Positions 44,219 to 53,575 of a stretch of DNA of 64,000 bases are shown one piece after another. Both the position numbers and the translations under genes were made by a program. The notes beneath the pieces are model-generated. The model did no database searches. It was given only the letters and a program-made list of their open reading frames with translations, and had not been told where the DNA came from. Positions within the stretch are counted from its first letter, which is position 1, and each line of letters begins with the position of its first letter. Source of the stretch: Bradyrhizobium sp. CB82 (GTDB taxonomy: Bacteria > Pseudomonadota > Alphaproteobacteria > Rhizobiales > Xanthobacteraceae); contig NZ_CP121651.1 of the NCBI RefSeq assembly GCF_029714405.1, forward strand, positions 434,001 through 498,000, in the 5' to 3' direction.

Positions 44219-44479
44219 ATGCACCATTATGCCGGCCAACTTGTTGACCTGTTACTGGTGCTTGTCGCCGCGTGGATGGTGCCGGCCAGCATTTTTATTA
44301 TCTACGTCTATTTCGCTCGTATCAAGAATCCGGTCAGCGAATCGGTCTTCGGACGTGTGGTCATCATTTCCTTGTTCATCATAACCACGTCGATTTGGCT
44401 CCCGATCATTATGGCCGCTATCGCCCTATCACTGATCGGTCATTTGTGGTCCCGCTTCAGGGTAAAACCACGCAAGTAG
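44219..44479 (+). CDS. Small two-segment membrane protein
   Basis: 86 residues after CAGGAGGTGCGCTC. Two hydrophobic helices: LVDLLLVLVAAWMVPASIFI near 8-30 and VVIISLFIITTSIWLPIIMA near 47-70, with a basic C terminus (RFRVKPRK), so both ends are probably cytoplasmic. Unknown function. Confidence 0.65.
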   Translation: MHHYAGQLVDLLLVLVAAWMVPASIFIIYVYFARIKNPVSESVFGRVVIISLFIITTSIWLPIIMAAIALSLIGHLWSRFRVKPRK

Positions 44480-44585
44480 CTAGCTATTGCTAAAGGCGCA
44501 AAAGATGGAGTCGAATTTGGAGCGGCACCTCAGCAAAATAGAAAAAGGGAAGCAAAGCAATGCCCGCGTCTCCTAGCTCTGACGA

Positions 44586-44876
44586 TTGCAATCAATATCT
44601 AACAATCGCCGCGGCTGCAGAGTGGCGACCGCAAATTCGCTGCTCAGTGTGTGCACGCAGCAAGGTGGCTTTTCAACCGACGCTTGCTTGCAAATTTGCA
44701 ACTGCATAGCTTCGGAAATGGAAGCGAATTTTGGTAACGAGGCTCTGGGCTCCATTGATACGCCGAGCGTTGAGCAGCTGCATCAAACTAACGAAATCAC
44801 AATGCGGTGCGTCCGATGCGCGCTAAAACACATGGAAAACCGACAAGTGTTAGGCAGGATTTTCGTTGGTTTCTGA
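44586..44876 (+). CDS. Possible small cysteine-rich protein
   Basis: The better half, from residue 27, reads GGFSTDACLQICNCIASEME, then TNEITMRCVRCALKHMENRQ, resembling small Bradyrhizobium secreted proteins with paired cysteines. The first 25 residues look poor and lack a clear signal peptide. It overlaps the next gene's TTG start by 11 bp. Low certainty. Confidence 0.3.
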   Translation: MQSISNNRRGCRVATANSLLSVCTQQGGFSTDACLQICNCIASEMEANFGNEALGSIDTPSVEQLHQTNEITMRCVRCALKHMENRQVLGRIFVGF

Positions 44877-45798
44877 TGCAACGTCCGCTTTGCGCCGATT
44901 TCGCGACGTGACCAAGCCCCTGGGCCAGGCCGCGGTGGGTGCGCTGACGATAGGGATACTGCGTACCGCCCGCTTTTTCGATCCGATCAGGACCGCCAAC
45001 CTGTTTGGCCGGGTTGCCCGTTCGATCGGGCCCCTGATGCGGGAGCACAAGATCGGTCGCGCCAATCTAACCGCCGCATTTCCGGAGAAATCGCCGGCAG
45101 AGATCGAGGCCATTCTCGCAGGCGTATGGGACAATCTCGGTCGAGTCGGAGCCGAATTTGCGCATCTTGATCATATCTGGGACTACGATCCCGCGCGGCC
45201 CGAGGACAGCCGGATCGAGATCGACAAGCGCTCATACGAGTTGTTCACGCAGCTCCGGCTCGACGGCAAACCGGCGCTGATCTTTGCAAGCCATCTCGCC
45301 AACTGGGAGCTTCCCGCGCTGGCCGCCGTCGCGCACGGGATGGACGCGGCGATCCTGTATCGCCGGCCCAACATCGCGTCCGCCGACCGCATCATCCAGG
45401 ATATGCGCGCCGTAAAAATGGGGACGCTGATTCCGGCTGGTCGTGACGCACCCTTCAGACTGGCGGAGGCCCTGAAAAATGGTCAGCACGTCGGGATGCT
45501 GGTCGACCAGTATCTGACCAACGGCGTCGAGGTGACTTTCTTTGGCCGCAAGACCAGGGCCAACCCGATGCTGGCGCGGCTGCTGCGGCAGATCGAGTGC
45601 CCGATCCATGGCGTACGCATTATTCGCCTGCCGGGAAACCGCTTTCGTGGTGAGCTGTCCGAAGAAGTGAAGCCGGTCCGGGACGCCGCCGGCCAAATCG
45701 ACATTCAGGGAACGATGCAGGCGGTCACGTCGGTGATCGAGGGCTGGGTCCGCGAATATCCCGATCAGTGGCTTTGGCTACACCGCCGCTGGCGGTAG
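44866..45798 (+). CDS. Lipid A lauroyl/myristoyl acyltransferase (HtrB/LpxL family)
   Basis: 310 residues from a TTG at 44866. The family core is clear: GRANLTAAFPEKSPAEIEAI near 65, the catalytic H-x4-E motif in IFASHLANWELPALAAVAHG near 137, ILYRRPNIASADRIIQDMRA near 160, GQHVGMLVDQYLTNGVEVTF near 205, and a C terminus PDQWLWLHRRWR. It transfers an acyl chain to lipid A precursors at the inner face of the cytoplasmic membrane. Its last 21 bp overlap the end of the convergent radical SAM gene. The rare TTG start may keep expression low. Confidence 0.92.
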   Translation: MVSDATSALRRFRDVTKPLGQAAVGALTIGILRTARFFDPIRTANLFGRVARSIGPLMREHKIGRANLTAAFPEKSPAEIEAILAGVWDNLGRVGAEFAHLDHIWDYDPARPEDSRIEIDKRSYELFTQLRLDGKPALIFASHLANWELPALAAVAHGMDAAILYRRPNIASADRIIQDMRAVKMGTLIPAGRDAPFRLAEALKNGQHVGMLVDQYLTNGVEVTFFGRKTRANPMLARLLRQIECPIHGVRIIRLPGNRFRGELSEEVKPVRDAAGQIDIQGTMQAVTSVIEGWVREYPDQWLWLHRRWR

Positions 45799-47394
45799 CG
45801 CCCGTTCAGCGCCCGCGGCCATCGCCGGAGGCATAGCGTCCAGTTCAGCCATGCGGCGGTCGATCTCGCCGATCACGCGCTTGGAGAACGGCCCGAGGTG
45901 CATGTACAGCGCCATCAGCATCACGATGTAGCGCAGCGCGCCCGGGTTGGTCTTGGCGACCTCCACGAAGGTCTTCCAGAACGGCTCGCGGACCTCCGGC
46001 AGGGCCCGCATGATCTTGTGCACGCTGTCGATGCCGCCGATTTTCTTTCGCAAGTCGCCGTCCGGGAGGTCGCGGCGACGGTCGGATCGGTCGAGCATGG
46101 CGGCGAGCCGTGACAGCCGCCTCGCATAGGCTGCCGGACTGTACACCTGCCCGAGCACCGCCTTGTAGTCGGCAAGGATCTCACGGAGCGGACGCATGGT
46201 ATCGAAATTACAGCCGAGCGTGCACTGATCGCCGGCCTGCTCGACGTTCATGAGGTCATGGCCTTCATGCAGGCGGCCTTCCTTGGCCAGTCGCCGGGTG
46301 AGCTGCGTGCCAGGCAGCGCATAGAGCAGTCCGACCATGCAAACCGGAATGCTCGCCTCGTCGATGAAGTCGGCCATTGCCTGTCCCATCGAGGCTTTCT
46401 CATTGTCGAATCCGACGATGAAGCCCGCGGTGACGAACATGCCGTAGCTGTAGATCTTGTGAATGCACTCGGCGATGTTGCGTCTGGTGTTCTGCTTTTT
46501 CTTCATCTGCACGAGCGTCTCCGGATCCGGGCTCTCGATGCCGACGAAAATCGCGAAGAAGTTCGCGTCCTTCATCGCCTGCAGCAATTCGTCGTCGTCC
46601 GCGATATTGATCGAGGCTTCGGTGGAGAACTCGAGCGGATAGTCGCGCTCTTCAAGCCAGTCCTTGAGCCGGGGCAGCAGGGTGCGAAGGTTCTTCTTGT
46701 TGCCGATGAAATTGTCGTCGACGAAATCGACATGCCCACGGTAACCGTGGTCGTAGAGCGCCTGCAGCTCGGCGAGGATCTGATCGTTGGTCTTGGTGCG
46801 CGGCACGCGGCCGTACAGCTCGATGATATCGCAGAACTCGCAGGTGAACGGGCAGCCGCGTGAATATTGCACGCCGATGAAGAGATAGTGCTCGAACTTG
46901 AGCAGATCGAATCGGGGCATCGGGCTTCGTGTGACGTCGGCCGTAAATTTTTCGGCGACAAACACGCCCGTGCGGGCGCCGCTTTCCCAGGCGGCGATGA
47001 AATCCTCGATGATTGCCTCGGCCTCGCCGAGCACCTGGAAGTCCGCGTCCGCGTAAAGATGAGGGCTGGAGGTCACGTCAGGCCCGCCGACACATACTGG
47101 CTTGCCGTGCAGATGGGCGAGATCGATCAGGTAGACGGCATCAGGCTGCTGGTTGAGCATGCCGCCGATCATGACGAGATCGGCCCAGTCGAGGTCCGCG
47201 TCCGTCAAAGACTCGGTGTTGCGATTGACGAGACGGATGTCCCAATGCTTCGGCAACATGGCTGCGACGGTGATCAGGCCGAGTGGCGCTGCCGGATACT
47301 TCGCGCCGACGAGTTCGCAGGCTGCGGTATAGTTCCAGAACGAGTTCGGAACGAACTTCGGATAGATCATTAGAACGCGGCAGGGATACGTCAT
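45778..47394 (-). CDS. B12-binding radical SAM protein (DUF4070)
   Basis: 538 residues. N-terminal cobalamin-binding Rossmann fold about 1-150 (VLMIYPKFVPNSFWNYTAAC, PAAPLGLITVAAMLP, VCVGGPDVTSSPHLY). The radical SAM barrel begins with SRGCPFTCEFCD near 182, the C-x3-C-x2-C iron-sulphur motif, and continues through YGRVPRTKT and VDFVDDNFIGNKKNLR. DUF4070 fills the C-terminal third (QCTLGCNFDTMRPLREILAD). The family includes hopanoid and other methylases, but the start differs from the hopanoid C-2 methylase I know, so the substrate is open. Proximity to a lipid A acyltransferase hints at lipid modification. Confidence 0.88.
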   Translation of the reverse strand: MTYPCRVLMIYPKFVPNSFWNYTAACELVGAKYPAAPLGLITVAAMLPKHWDIRLVNRNTESLTDADLDWADLVMIGGMLNQQPDAVYLIDLAHLHGKPVCVGGPDVTSSPHLYADADFQVLGEAEAIIEDFIAAWESGARTGVFVAEKFTADVTRSPMPRFDLLKFEHYLFIGVQYSRGCPFTCEFCDIIELYGRVPRTKTNDQILAELQALYDHGYRGHVDFVDDNFIGNKKNLRTLLPRLKDWLEERDYPLEFSTEASINIADDDELLQAMKDANFFAIFVGIESPDPETLVQMKKKQNTRRNIAECIHKIYSYGMFVTAGFIVGFDNEKASMGQAMADFIDEASIPVCMVGLLYALPGTQLTRRLAKEGRLHEGHDLMNVEQAGDQCTLGCNFDTMRPLREILADYKAVLGQVYSPAAYARRLSRLAAMLDRSDRRRDLPDGDLRKKIGGIDSVHKIMRALPEVREPFWKTFVEVAKTNPGALRYIVMLMALYMHLGPFSKRVIGEIDRRMAELDAMPPAMAAGAERALPPAAV

Positions 47395-47906
47395 GTTGCT
47401 CCGGCTCGGACCTTGAGGGTCACAATGCCATGCAGTTTGTCGGTGGGCAACTGTGGTTCAACGTACAAAAAGCACCGCTGGATTGGTCGTGGAAGCTCAG
47501 CCAGATGCAGCGCTGCTTTTGACCGGGACCTGATCGACGGAGGGCATTATGGCCAGCGGTCACGCGAATCGCGCTAATAGGCCGAACACATGGCTGCTCC
47601 GACTACCGCCGCATGCGTAAAGAAAGCTCTTGCCAACCTGGAGCCGTCCACACATGGCCCTAATGCGAAGTGCTGGCGAACTATGAAATAGCCCGCCTAT
47701 CGAGGAGTAAAGCGGAATTCAGCGGTGCCTACGACGTGGAGCGCAGCGGAAAAACAATGGAACCGGACCGCGCCGTTGCCGAGCGCGAGGCGGGCACTTC
47801 TTGGATCACTGGCGCCTAGATAAAGCCACGAACGGGAAGGACGCTTTTGCTGTTTCGCGCATCACGCAAAACGATCAAATCTGCTTGCTCGAACCAGGGT
47901 AGGGAT
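47395..47906. other. Gap with no recognisable gene
   Basis: Short frames only. It should contain the promoters of the radical SAM gene and of the gene at 47907. Confidence 0.5.
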
Positions 47907-48347
47907 ATGAAGTTCGTAACGTGTCTGCTTGCGGCAGCGCTCTTGCTTGCGGGTGTCGGGGCAAGTCAAGCGGCAATCCGCATTGCTGATGATCGGGGCG
48001 GTCGAATCGGAAGCTACATCACCAAATTTCAACGTCTGCATTCATCCGGACAGTCCGTGATCATTGACGGTCTCTGTGCCTCGGCCTGCACCATCGTCCT
48101 CGGCGCGGTCCCTCATGACAAAATCTGCGTGACCTCGCGTGCGGCGCTTGGTTTCCATGCCGCGTATGATTTCGGCATCAACGGCCGCACCTTCACTAAT
48201 CGCGAAGCAACCATGATGCTGTATTCGATGTATCCGACGCCGGTGCAGCGGTGGATCGCCGTGCGCGGCGGGTTGACGCCCCAGATGATCTTCCTGCGCG
48301 GCAAGCAACTTCAGGCGATGTACCAACCGTGTTACTCGATACGTTAG
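47907..48347 (+). CDS. Exported ClpP/crotonase-fold hypothetical protein (COG3904-like)
   Basis: 146 residues from the ATG at 47907, with GGTAGGGAT upstream. Signal peptide MKFVTCLLAAALLLAGVGAS, cleavage near QAA. The body has GGRIGSYITKFQRLHSSGQS, then VIIDGLCASACTIVLGAVPH with a possible catalytic Ser in SACT, and RAALGFHAAYD with a possible His. The order of a Gly-rich strand, S-A-C-T and a downstream His resembles periplasmic Clp-protease-like proteins. About five cysteines. Activity unproven. Confidence 0.75.
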   Translation: MKFVTCLLAAALLLAGVGASQAAIRIADDRGGRIGSYITKFQRLHSSGQSVIIDGLCASACTIVLGAVPHDKICVTSRAALGFHAAYDFGINGRTFTNREATMMLYSMYPTPVQRWIAVRGGLTPQMIFLRGKQLQAMYQPCYSIR

Positions 48348-48371
48348 GATCGGTTGGACGCTGGCGCTTGA

Positions 48372-48790
48372 GATGGTCGGGCTAGGCGATGTCATCGTGG
48401 TCGATGGCGGCGGCGACGAGACCCGCGCGCTGGTCGGCGAGATCATGAAGAACATCGCGCAGGGGCGTAAGGCGGAAGGCTACGTGATCGACGGCGCGAT
48501 CCGCGATGTCGCGGCTTTTGCTACGTCTGACCTTCCCTGCTTCGCGCGCGCGGTGATCCATTAAGGGCCATACAAAGATGGCCATGGCGAAATCAACGTG
48601 CCGGTGTCGGTCGGAGGCTGTGTTGATTTCGCCCGGCGACATCGTCGTCGGCGATGAGGACGGCGTGGTGTCGTTTCCAGCGACGGCGGCCGCAAGCCTG
48701 CTCGAAGCGGTGCAGGCCCAGGCCGCACGTGAAGAAGAGACGCAAGGCGATCTGCGAAGGCCGCTATCAGGGCTCTTACGGCAAATCCTG
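48372..48790 (+). pseudogene. RraA-family protein, broken
   Basis: MVGLGDVIVVDGGGDETRAL, VGEIMKNIAQGRKAEGYVID and GAIRDVAAFATSDLPCFARA give the RraA (oxaloacetate/HMG aldolase-like) fold with the G-x(20)-R-D active-site pattern (DGAIRD). After AVIH an in-frame TAA replaces a sense codon; NVPVSVGGC follows. A one-base insertion moves the frame to ISPGDIVVGDEDGVVSFPAT, and a third frame ends EGRYQGSYGKS. The 5' third is missing. Confidence 0.85.
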
Positions 48791-49283
48791 ACCGCTTGCC
48801 GAGGGGGAATATTGGCTCAATTGCGCCGAGCGGCCACAGAGCACTATCCATAAACGGCTCATGGCGGCGGATGATATTTAGCTCATCGGCGAATGAGGCG
48901 GCCTCGTTCTATCTGGCGAACGAGCGTAGCTGTTTCATCTGCAGCGAAGAAAAGCGCTCACCGTCGTGATGTCGGAAGTCGCCTCATTGACGATGATCCA
49001 ATCGTCGGCAGTACGCTATCATCAGCTGACCTGCCCGGCTTTTCCTAGTGAACGCGGTGGCTCGCCCCCAGCTGCATCGCGCAAGCGAACCCGGTCCGCC
49101 GCAGGTTTCAATTAAGGAACGCGCTGATCTTGAAGCCTACTGCGCTTACCAGCAGGTCGCCCGCCGTTTCCGCTGTGCCTTCACCCTCCGTAGCGAAAAA
49201 CATCTCTAATGCGTGGAGCGGGCCGCACGGAATGTGTGGCGAGCGCCGCACCTGATCGGCCTCAGATCACCTAATGTGCCGAC
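48791..49283. other. Gap with no recognisable gene
   Basis: No motif on either strand. It lies between two pseudogenes. Confidence 0.5.
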
Positions 49284-50080
49284 ATGGCATTCTTCAAGCG
49301 AAAGACAATGACCGAGCAAGTCGAAGCAGAACTCGCGGCGTTGCGCGAGCGAGCCGAAACGCTGCGTGGCCGCGATGCGGCTTGCCGAGGCCGCGCTCGG
49401 TGACGCCAAAGCAAAGCTCCAGCGCCACCACCTCGAAGCCACTCTCGATGCGGACGTAGACACGCGCAAAGCTTGTCGCGTGACGCTCAGTTTCTGCTGG
49501 GGCTTGAGAAGGCTGGCGTTGACTTTGTCGCCGCCGATATGCCGAACGCCAACCGGTTGACGGTCGGCATCATGGCGATGCTGGCGGAGGAGGAACGGCG
49601 CATAATCAGCAAGCGCACCAAGGACGCTGGCGGCGGCGAAGCGGCGCGGTGTGAAACTCGGTGGAGATCGCGGCGTGAGGCCGACCGCAAGGGCCCGTAA
49701 GCTCGCTATCGAGGTGCTGCGTGAGCGGGCGGCGAGAAGGGCAGCGGATATCGCGCCAGTCATTGCCGAGCTACAGGCGAGCGGCGCAACGAGTCTCAAG
49801 GCCATTGCGACTGGCCTTACCGAAAAAGGCATTGCGACGCACGCGGCAAGAGCGCATGGACCGAGACGCAGGTAGCACGCGTGCTCGAACGCCTGTGAGG
49901 CGCTCGCGCGCGCCGGTCGCGCTGCTGGCGCGGCGCTCAGCGAGGCCGATCACTGCCGGCCATTGCCGATGCATTGAACGCACGCGGCATTCCCCGCGCG
50001 GGGATCAGGCGATTGGTCGCCGACGCAGGTAGCACGCCCTCGTGCCCGGCGCCGCCACGACCGCCTCGCCACTTCAATCC
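49284..50080 (+). pseudogene. Serine recombinase (resolvase/invertase) with helper frame, decayed
   Basis: A small frame MAFFKRKTMTEQVEAELAAL with LAEAALGDAKAKLQRHHLEA resembles the short coiled-coil gene often placed before rhizobial resolvases. Then RDAQFLLGLEKAGVDFVAAD and MLAEEERRIISKRTK give the middle of the resolvase catalytic domain. GVRPTARARKLAIEVLRERA and SGATSLKAIATGLTEKGI give the DNA-binding tail in another frame. The N terminus with the catalytic Ser is absent and several frameshifts are present. Confidence 0.75.
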
Positions 50081-50361
50081 AGGTGCCGACGTAACCTCTT
50101 GATGAACTCCCGCAGATCATTCGCTCAAGGGTCCGCCGGAAGCAAAAGTGAGGAACGGCCTCGGCGCCGAGGCTGGTTAGATGGCCGCCGAAGCCGTCCC
50201 CGTCGCGCGCGCCGAAGCGCGCACATTCATTGTATTGGGGAAGTGTCGCCAAGCGAGACACTCTTTTGGATTATTCCCAGCGTCATGGTCCTCGGCGAGT
50301 GTCGGAATCGAAAGGGGTCGCCCTTCAGCGACCCCTTGCCGGTTGAAATCTTGTTCGGGAT

Positions 50362-51033
50362 GTGAAATGCCAGCCCCGGCCGCCACGAGAACAGCGCTGG
50401 GGAGAACGCAAAACACAGTTGCACTGCCTCGCCATACAAATTGACGACCTATTCAAGGGTCACGCAATTGAGAAACGGGCTTACCTCTTTAGTATCATAA
50501 TCTGCCACGCGACCAAGAAGCGGGCCCGGAAGCTGGAGGCCAAAGGCAAGCTGGTCGCTTTCAAGGAGCTGCTGCGGATGGAGCCGGACGGCGGCACCAC
50601 CAACATCCGCAACGTGCGCAGCGCGCATTGGAAGCGTTGGCTCGGGCCCGAGCACCGCTGCCTGGTGCCGTTCACCTCGTTCTCGGAGTACGACACCATC
50701 CACGGCAAGAAGGTGCCGGTCTGGTTCGCTCCGGACGAAAGCCGCCCCCTGCTCGCGTTCGCCGGCCTCTGGACCAACTGGACGAGCGTGCGCAAGACGA
50801 AAGAAGGCGAAGTGACGACCGACGTGTTCGGCTTCCTGACCTGCGAGCCCAATAGCGAGGTGAGGCGGGTCCACCGCAAGGCCATGCCGGTGATCCTCAC
50901 CACCACGGAGGAATACGACGTCTGGATGCGCGCCCCTTGGGACGAAGCCAAGGCGCTGCAGCGGCCGCTTCCCGACGGGGCGCTGAAGATCGTCGCCACG
51001 GGCGAGAAGGAGGACGGACCGCTCGCAACATAG
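50362..51033 (+). CDS. SRAP (YedK/HMCES-like) protein lacking the catalytic N terminus
   Basis: 223 residues as annotated. From residue about 73 it follows the SRAP family: [31 protein letters not shown] with the catalytic Glu, [33 protein letters not shown] and [20 protein letters not shown], which contains the active His region. SRAP proteins need Met-Cys at the very start, because Cys2 links to abasic sites in single-stranded DNA. Here the N terminus is unrelated and no MCG/MCN start is visible. It is probably a truncated gene, though the C-terminal part is well preserved. Confidence 0.65.
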   Translation: MKCQPRPPREQRWGERKTQLHCLAIQIDDLFKGHAIEKRAYLFSIIICHATKKRARKLEAKGKLVAFKELLRMEPDGGTTNIRNVRSAHWKRWLGPEHRCLVPFTSFSEYDTIHGKKVPVWFAPDESRPLLAFAGLWTNWTSVRKTKEGEVTTDVFGFLTCEPNSEVRRVHRKAMPVILTTTEEYDVWMRAPWDEAKALQRPLPDGALKIVATGEKEDGPLAT

Positions 51034-51439
51034 ATTGCAGCTCCGGTCCGTAGGAATACGGGGGCGACCCATCCCACCCTCGAATGGCTTGCCTTTCGGC
51101 AACGCGCGCGACCGAATGCCGACGTCGACATCGCATGAGGGATCGGTGGACGAGGCCAAGATCAAGCTCACAAGTCTCTTGGATCTGCAAGCGCTGCGGC
51201 TGCTGCGCGCCTTCTTCAGGATCAGCGACCCGCAGCGACGTAACCTGAGACGTCCAGCTGCGACGTGAGCCCGAAGAATTCGGCGGCACGCTGCCTCCAA
51301 ATTGGCGCAGGGTCGTTTTGCACAGACGACGGAACACGTGGACAAGCGCGAGCTCCAGCGATTTCGAATCCCTGCTGTGTGCTAACCGCCCGGAACTAGC
51401 GACCGGGCGGAAGGATTCGTCCGGGCAGGAGCGATCTCG

Positions 51440-51709
51440 ATGCTGATGACGAAAGAGAAAAGGCCAGCGATCCGGACGCTGCGCGGCTGGGCGATCTCGA
51501 TCCTGCAGGAGGCCGGCGCCATCCGCGAATGCGAAGAGCACGGGTGGATGCAGGACCGGGCCGATCCGTATGCGCGCGATCGCGCCTTCGACATCGCCCG
51601 CCGGGATCCGCCGCCGGGCATTTCGCCGGAAGCAGCCGTGGCCGAGGTTCGCGATGTCCTGGATTCGATCGGCGACACCTGCCCGGAGTGCCCGCCAAGT
51701 TGTTGCTAA
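51440..51709 (+). CDS. Small conserved hypothetical protein
   Basis: 89 residues. Acidic and cysteine-tailed: LRGWAISILQEAGAIRECEE, HGWMQDRADPYARDRAFDIA, RRDPPPGISPEAAVAEVRDV and DTCPECPPSCC. The C-x-x-C pair at the end could bind a metal. This form is familiar from Bradyrhizobium genomes but I know of no function. No signal peptide; transcribed alone. Confidence 0.65.
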   Translation: MLMTKEKRPAIRTLRGWAISILQEAGAIRECEEHGWMQDRADPYARDRAFDIARRDPPPGISPEAAVAEVRDVLDSIGDTCPECPPSCC

Positions 51710-51937
51710 GCCGCCTGTTCGGACTTGGCTCCGAGCGACGGACCCGGGATTCGGGCAATTTGCTGCCAGGCCAGCGCCAATATGATCCAGCGCTGCCGTT
51801 CGGCTCCATCGGCTTCCGCAGCGATCGGACCGTAGGGATCCGGGGGCCGTGAAGGTGATGACTTCCCAAGTCTCCGGAAGCGCCAAACCTGACGTCTCAT
51901 GTTCGAGTCCATAAGGGCGGCACCCCGCTTCGGACTA

Positions 51938-52405
51938 CTACTTGCTGCGAAGTGACAGGCTGATGCGCGTGACGATGTCGTCCCAGTCGTGCTCCTCGCT
52001 GGCGGGGTAATTGATCAGCACGCAATGAACCAGCCGGCCGGCGAAGTTGCAGCGGTCGTACCAGACCTTGTCGCCCTTGTAGCTGGAAACCGCGAAGAAG
52101 CGGGGCGTTACTCGCTTGTACTGAATGCGCGGGGGCGGATCCTTTTTCGCAAGGAACGCAGCCGGCGAATCGTTCGCGACGTTGGGGGCGGCCTGTATCG
52201 TGAGGTCGGCGCGGCCGTCGGCGGTCCGGAAGCGTTGCCCATATCCATCCGGTCGACCCGCCTCCTCGGTGAAGATCGAGGACGGGAAGTCGACCGAGGT
52301 GCCGGTCTGGGGGATGCTGTAGGTGGTCCACCTGACCGGTTGCGCCGAGACGGCCGATGCTGAGACAGCGAATGCAAACGCGATCGCCCGTGCCGTCGCT
52401 CTCAT
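51938..52405 (-). CDS. Exported conserved hypothetical protein
   Basis: 155 residues from the ATG at 52405, after GGAGGAGATTTCG. Signal peptide MRATARAIAFAFAVSASAVS, cleavage near AQP. The mature part has WTTYSIPQTGTSVDFPSSIF, ADGRADLTIQAAPNVANDSP, SSYKGDKVWYDRCNFAGRLV and HCVLINYPASEEHDWDDIVT, a single beta-rich periplasmic domain seen as a stand-alone protein in Bradyrhizobium. The frame is also open upstream through the small gene at 52657, without a stop in between. Confidence 0.75.
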   Translation of the reverse strand: MRATARAIAFAFAVSASAVSAQPVRWTTYSIPQTGTSVDFPSSIFTEEAGRPDGYGQRFRTADGRADLTIQAAPNVANDSPAAFLAKKDPPPRIQYKRVTPRFFAVSSYKGDKVWYDRCNFAGRLVHCVLINYPASEEHDWDDIVTRISLSLRSK

Positions 52406-52657
52406 CGAAATCTCCTCCCAATCTTCCCGAGCGCTTTGCTGCATGTCATGCCGTGGGAAAAACTGAACGACTGAGTCCGTTCCAAGAAGTCCGTCTGTCG
52501 GAGCTACAGTGGTCCGCCTTCCTCGACCGGGTCGTTGGACTCCCTCGATCTTGGCGAGCAATCTCTCGATTTCATCGCGCTCGTTCGGACCCGGATCGTT
52601 CTCCAGTCGTTCGAGCAGCCGCTGCTTTTGCGCAAGCAGGTTCGCCACCGTCGACAT
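52406..52657 (-). CDS. Small coiled-coil protein, reading into next gene
   Basis: The ATG at 52657 follows GGAGGAAGTGCG. It starts MSTVANLLAQKQRLLERLEN, then DPGPNERDEIERLLAKIE, a short helical protein of a kind usually about 45-55 residues long. No stop is met: the frame continues through low-quality sequence straight into the signal peptide of the gene at 52405. Either a stop was lost or translation ends in the downstream protein. Confidence 0.5.
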
Positions 52658-52722
52658 CGCACTTCCTCCAGCAGGCTCCTTCAGGGTGCTGCGCCGGCGT
52701 GCCTCGTTCCAGTGGCCCTCCC

Positions 52723-52824
52723 TCAGAAGATTCCGAGGAGGGCAAAAACCGCGACTTCGCCGACGAAGGCGATGGTCATGACTGCGACCGTGAGAATCAT
52801 GTCGCCTACCGGCATGCTGGACAT
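52723..52824 (-). CDS. Very small single-pass membrane protein
   Basis: 33 residues from the ATG at 52824 (52863 is an in-frame alternative): MSSMPVGDMILTVAVMTIAF, then VGEVAVFALLGIF. One membrane helix and little else. Confidence 0.45.
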   Translation of the reverse strand: MSSMPVGDMILTVAVMTIAFVGEVAVFALLGIF

Positions 52825-52946
52825 TGGCTGCGCCTCGCGTTGCAGCCCCTGTCCTGAATTCATGAGGGCATGAAAAGGTTTCGGTTCCGGAAGGCCGGTT
52901 CCGGGTATAGCGTCCGCGGGCAGGAAGTTCGAGCGGGGGGCGCGGT

Positions 52947-53027
52947 ATGCGATTCCTTGAACTGTCGTGCTGGTGCGTGACCGCGGCCGGTCTGCTCGCC
53001 ATGGTCGCCGTCGTTGCTCTGCTCTGA
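52947..53027 (+). CDS. Possible very small membrane peptide
   Basis: 26 residues, MRFLELSCWCVTAAGLLAMV and AVVALL, nearly all one membrane helix. GGGGGGCGCGGT lies upstream. Too short to be certain. Confidence 0.3.
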   Translation: MRFLELSCWCVTAAGLLAMVAVVALL

Positions 53028-53043
53028 AGCGGCGACTGCTCCC

Positions 53044-53428
53044 TTACAGAGGAGCCAATCCCATGTTGAGAAGCTGCGAGACGGCGGTGACAAGCTGGGC
53101 GGGGGCAAAGGGCTTGGTGAGCAGAACGCTCTTGGGCACTCCGAGCCTCGCCCATTGTCGGCGGCCATGCCGGTCATGTAGACGACGGGAAACTCCGGAT
53201 CCCGCTCCCGAACAAGACCGCGAGGTCCCAGCCGCTCGTCTTGCCTTTCAAGTTCACATCCGTGACCAGTGCCCGGAATTCGTAGAGGCCGCTTTTCAGA
53301 ACGGTGGCCGCTTCTTCCGCCGACGACAGGATCTGCGGCCGGAAGCCGGCGTCGGTCGGCGCCTCCTCCAGCATTTCCTGAATCTGGTAGTCGTCCTCGG
53401 CCACCAGGATGGTGAGAGATTCGGTCAA
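53044..53428 (-). pseudogene. Response-regulator receiver protein, frameshifted
   Basis: Single receiver domain: LTILVAEDDYQIQEMLEEAP with the acidic pair, FRALVTDVNLKG with the phosphorylatable Asp, then a frameshift; RERDPEFPVVYMTGMAADN in a second frame with the conserved Thr, another shift, and GVPKSVLLTKPFAPAQLVTA with the Lys in a third. Two frameshifts disable it. It would be the partner of the histidine kinase at 53738, on the same strand. Confidence 0.8.
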
Positions 53429-53575
53429 CAGGCGCCCCTGCTATAGACGGCGATTCTACGCAGCGCGGACGGCCAGGTTCCCTTGGAACTGTTCAAAAGT
53501 GAACATTCAGGACGCGGCACCGAAACGATTTGCGGCCTCGAATGTTGGCAAGGACGAGGAGGATAGCTGGCTTCG

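Noticed and set aside
49206..49832. Long reverse-strand open frame of 208 codons
   Set aside because: It is the antisense of the serine-recombinase relic; the forward frames carry the family motifs and the reverse one has none.
50449..51886. Overlapping long reverse-strand frames
   Set aside because: They lie opposite the SRAP-like and small conserved genes and show no family blocks.
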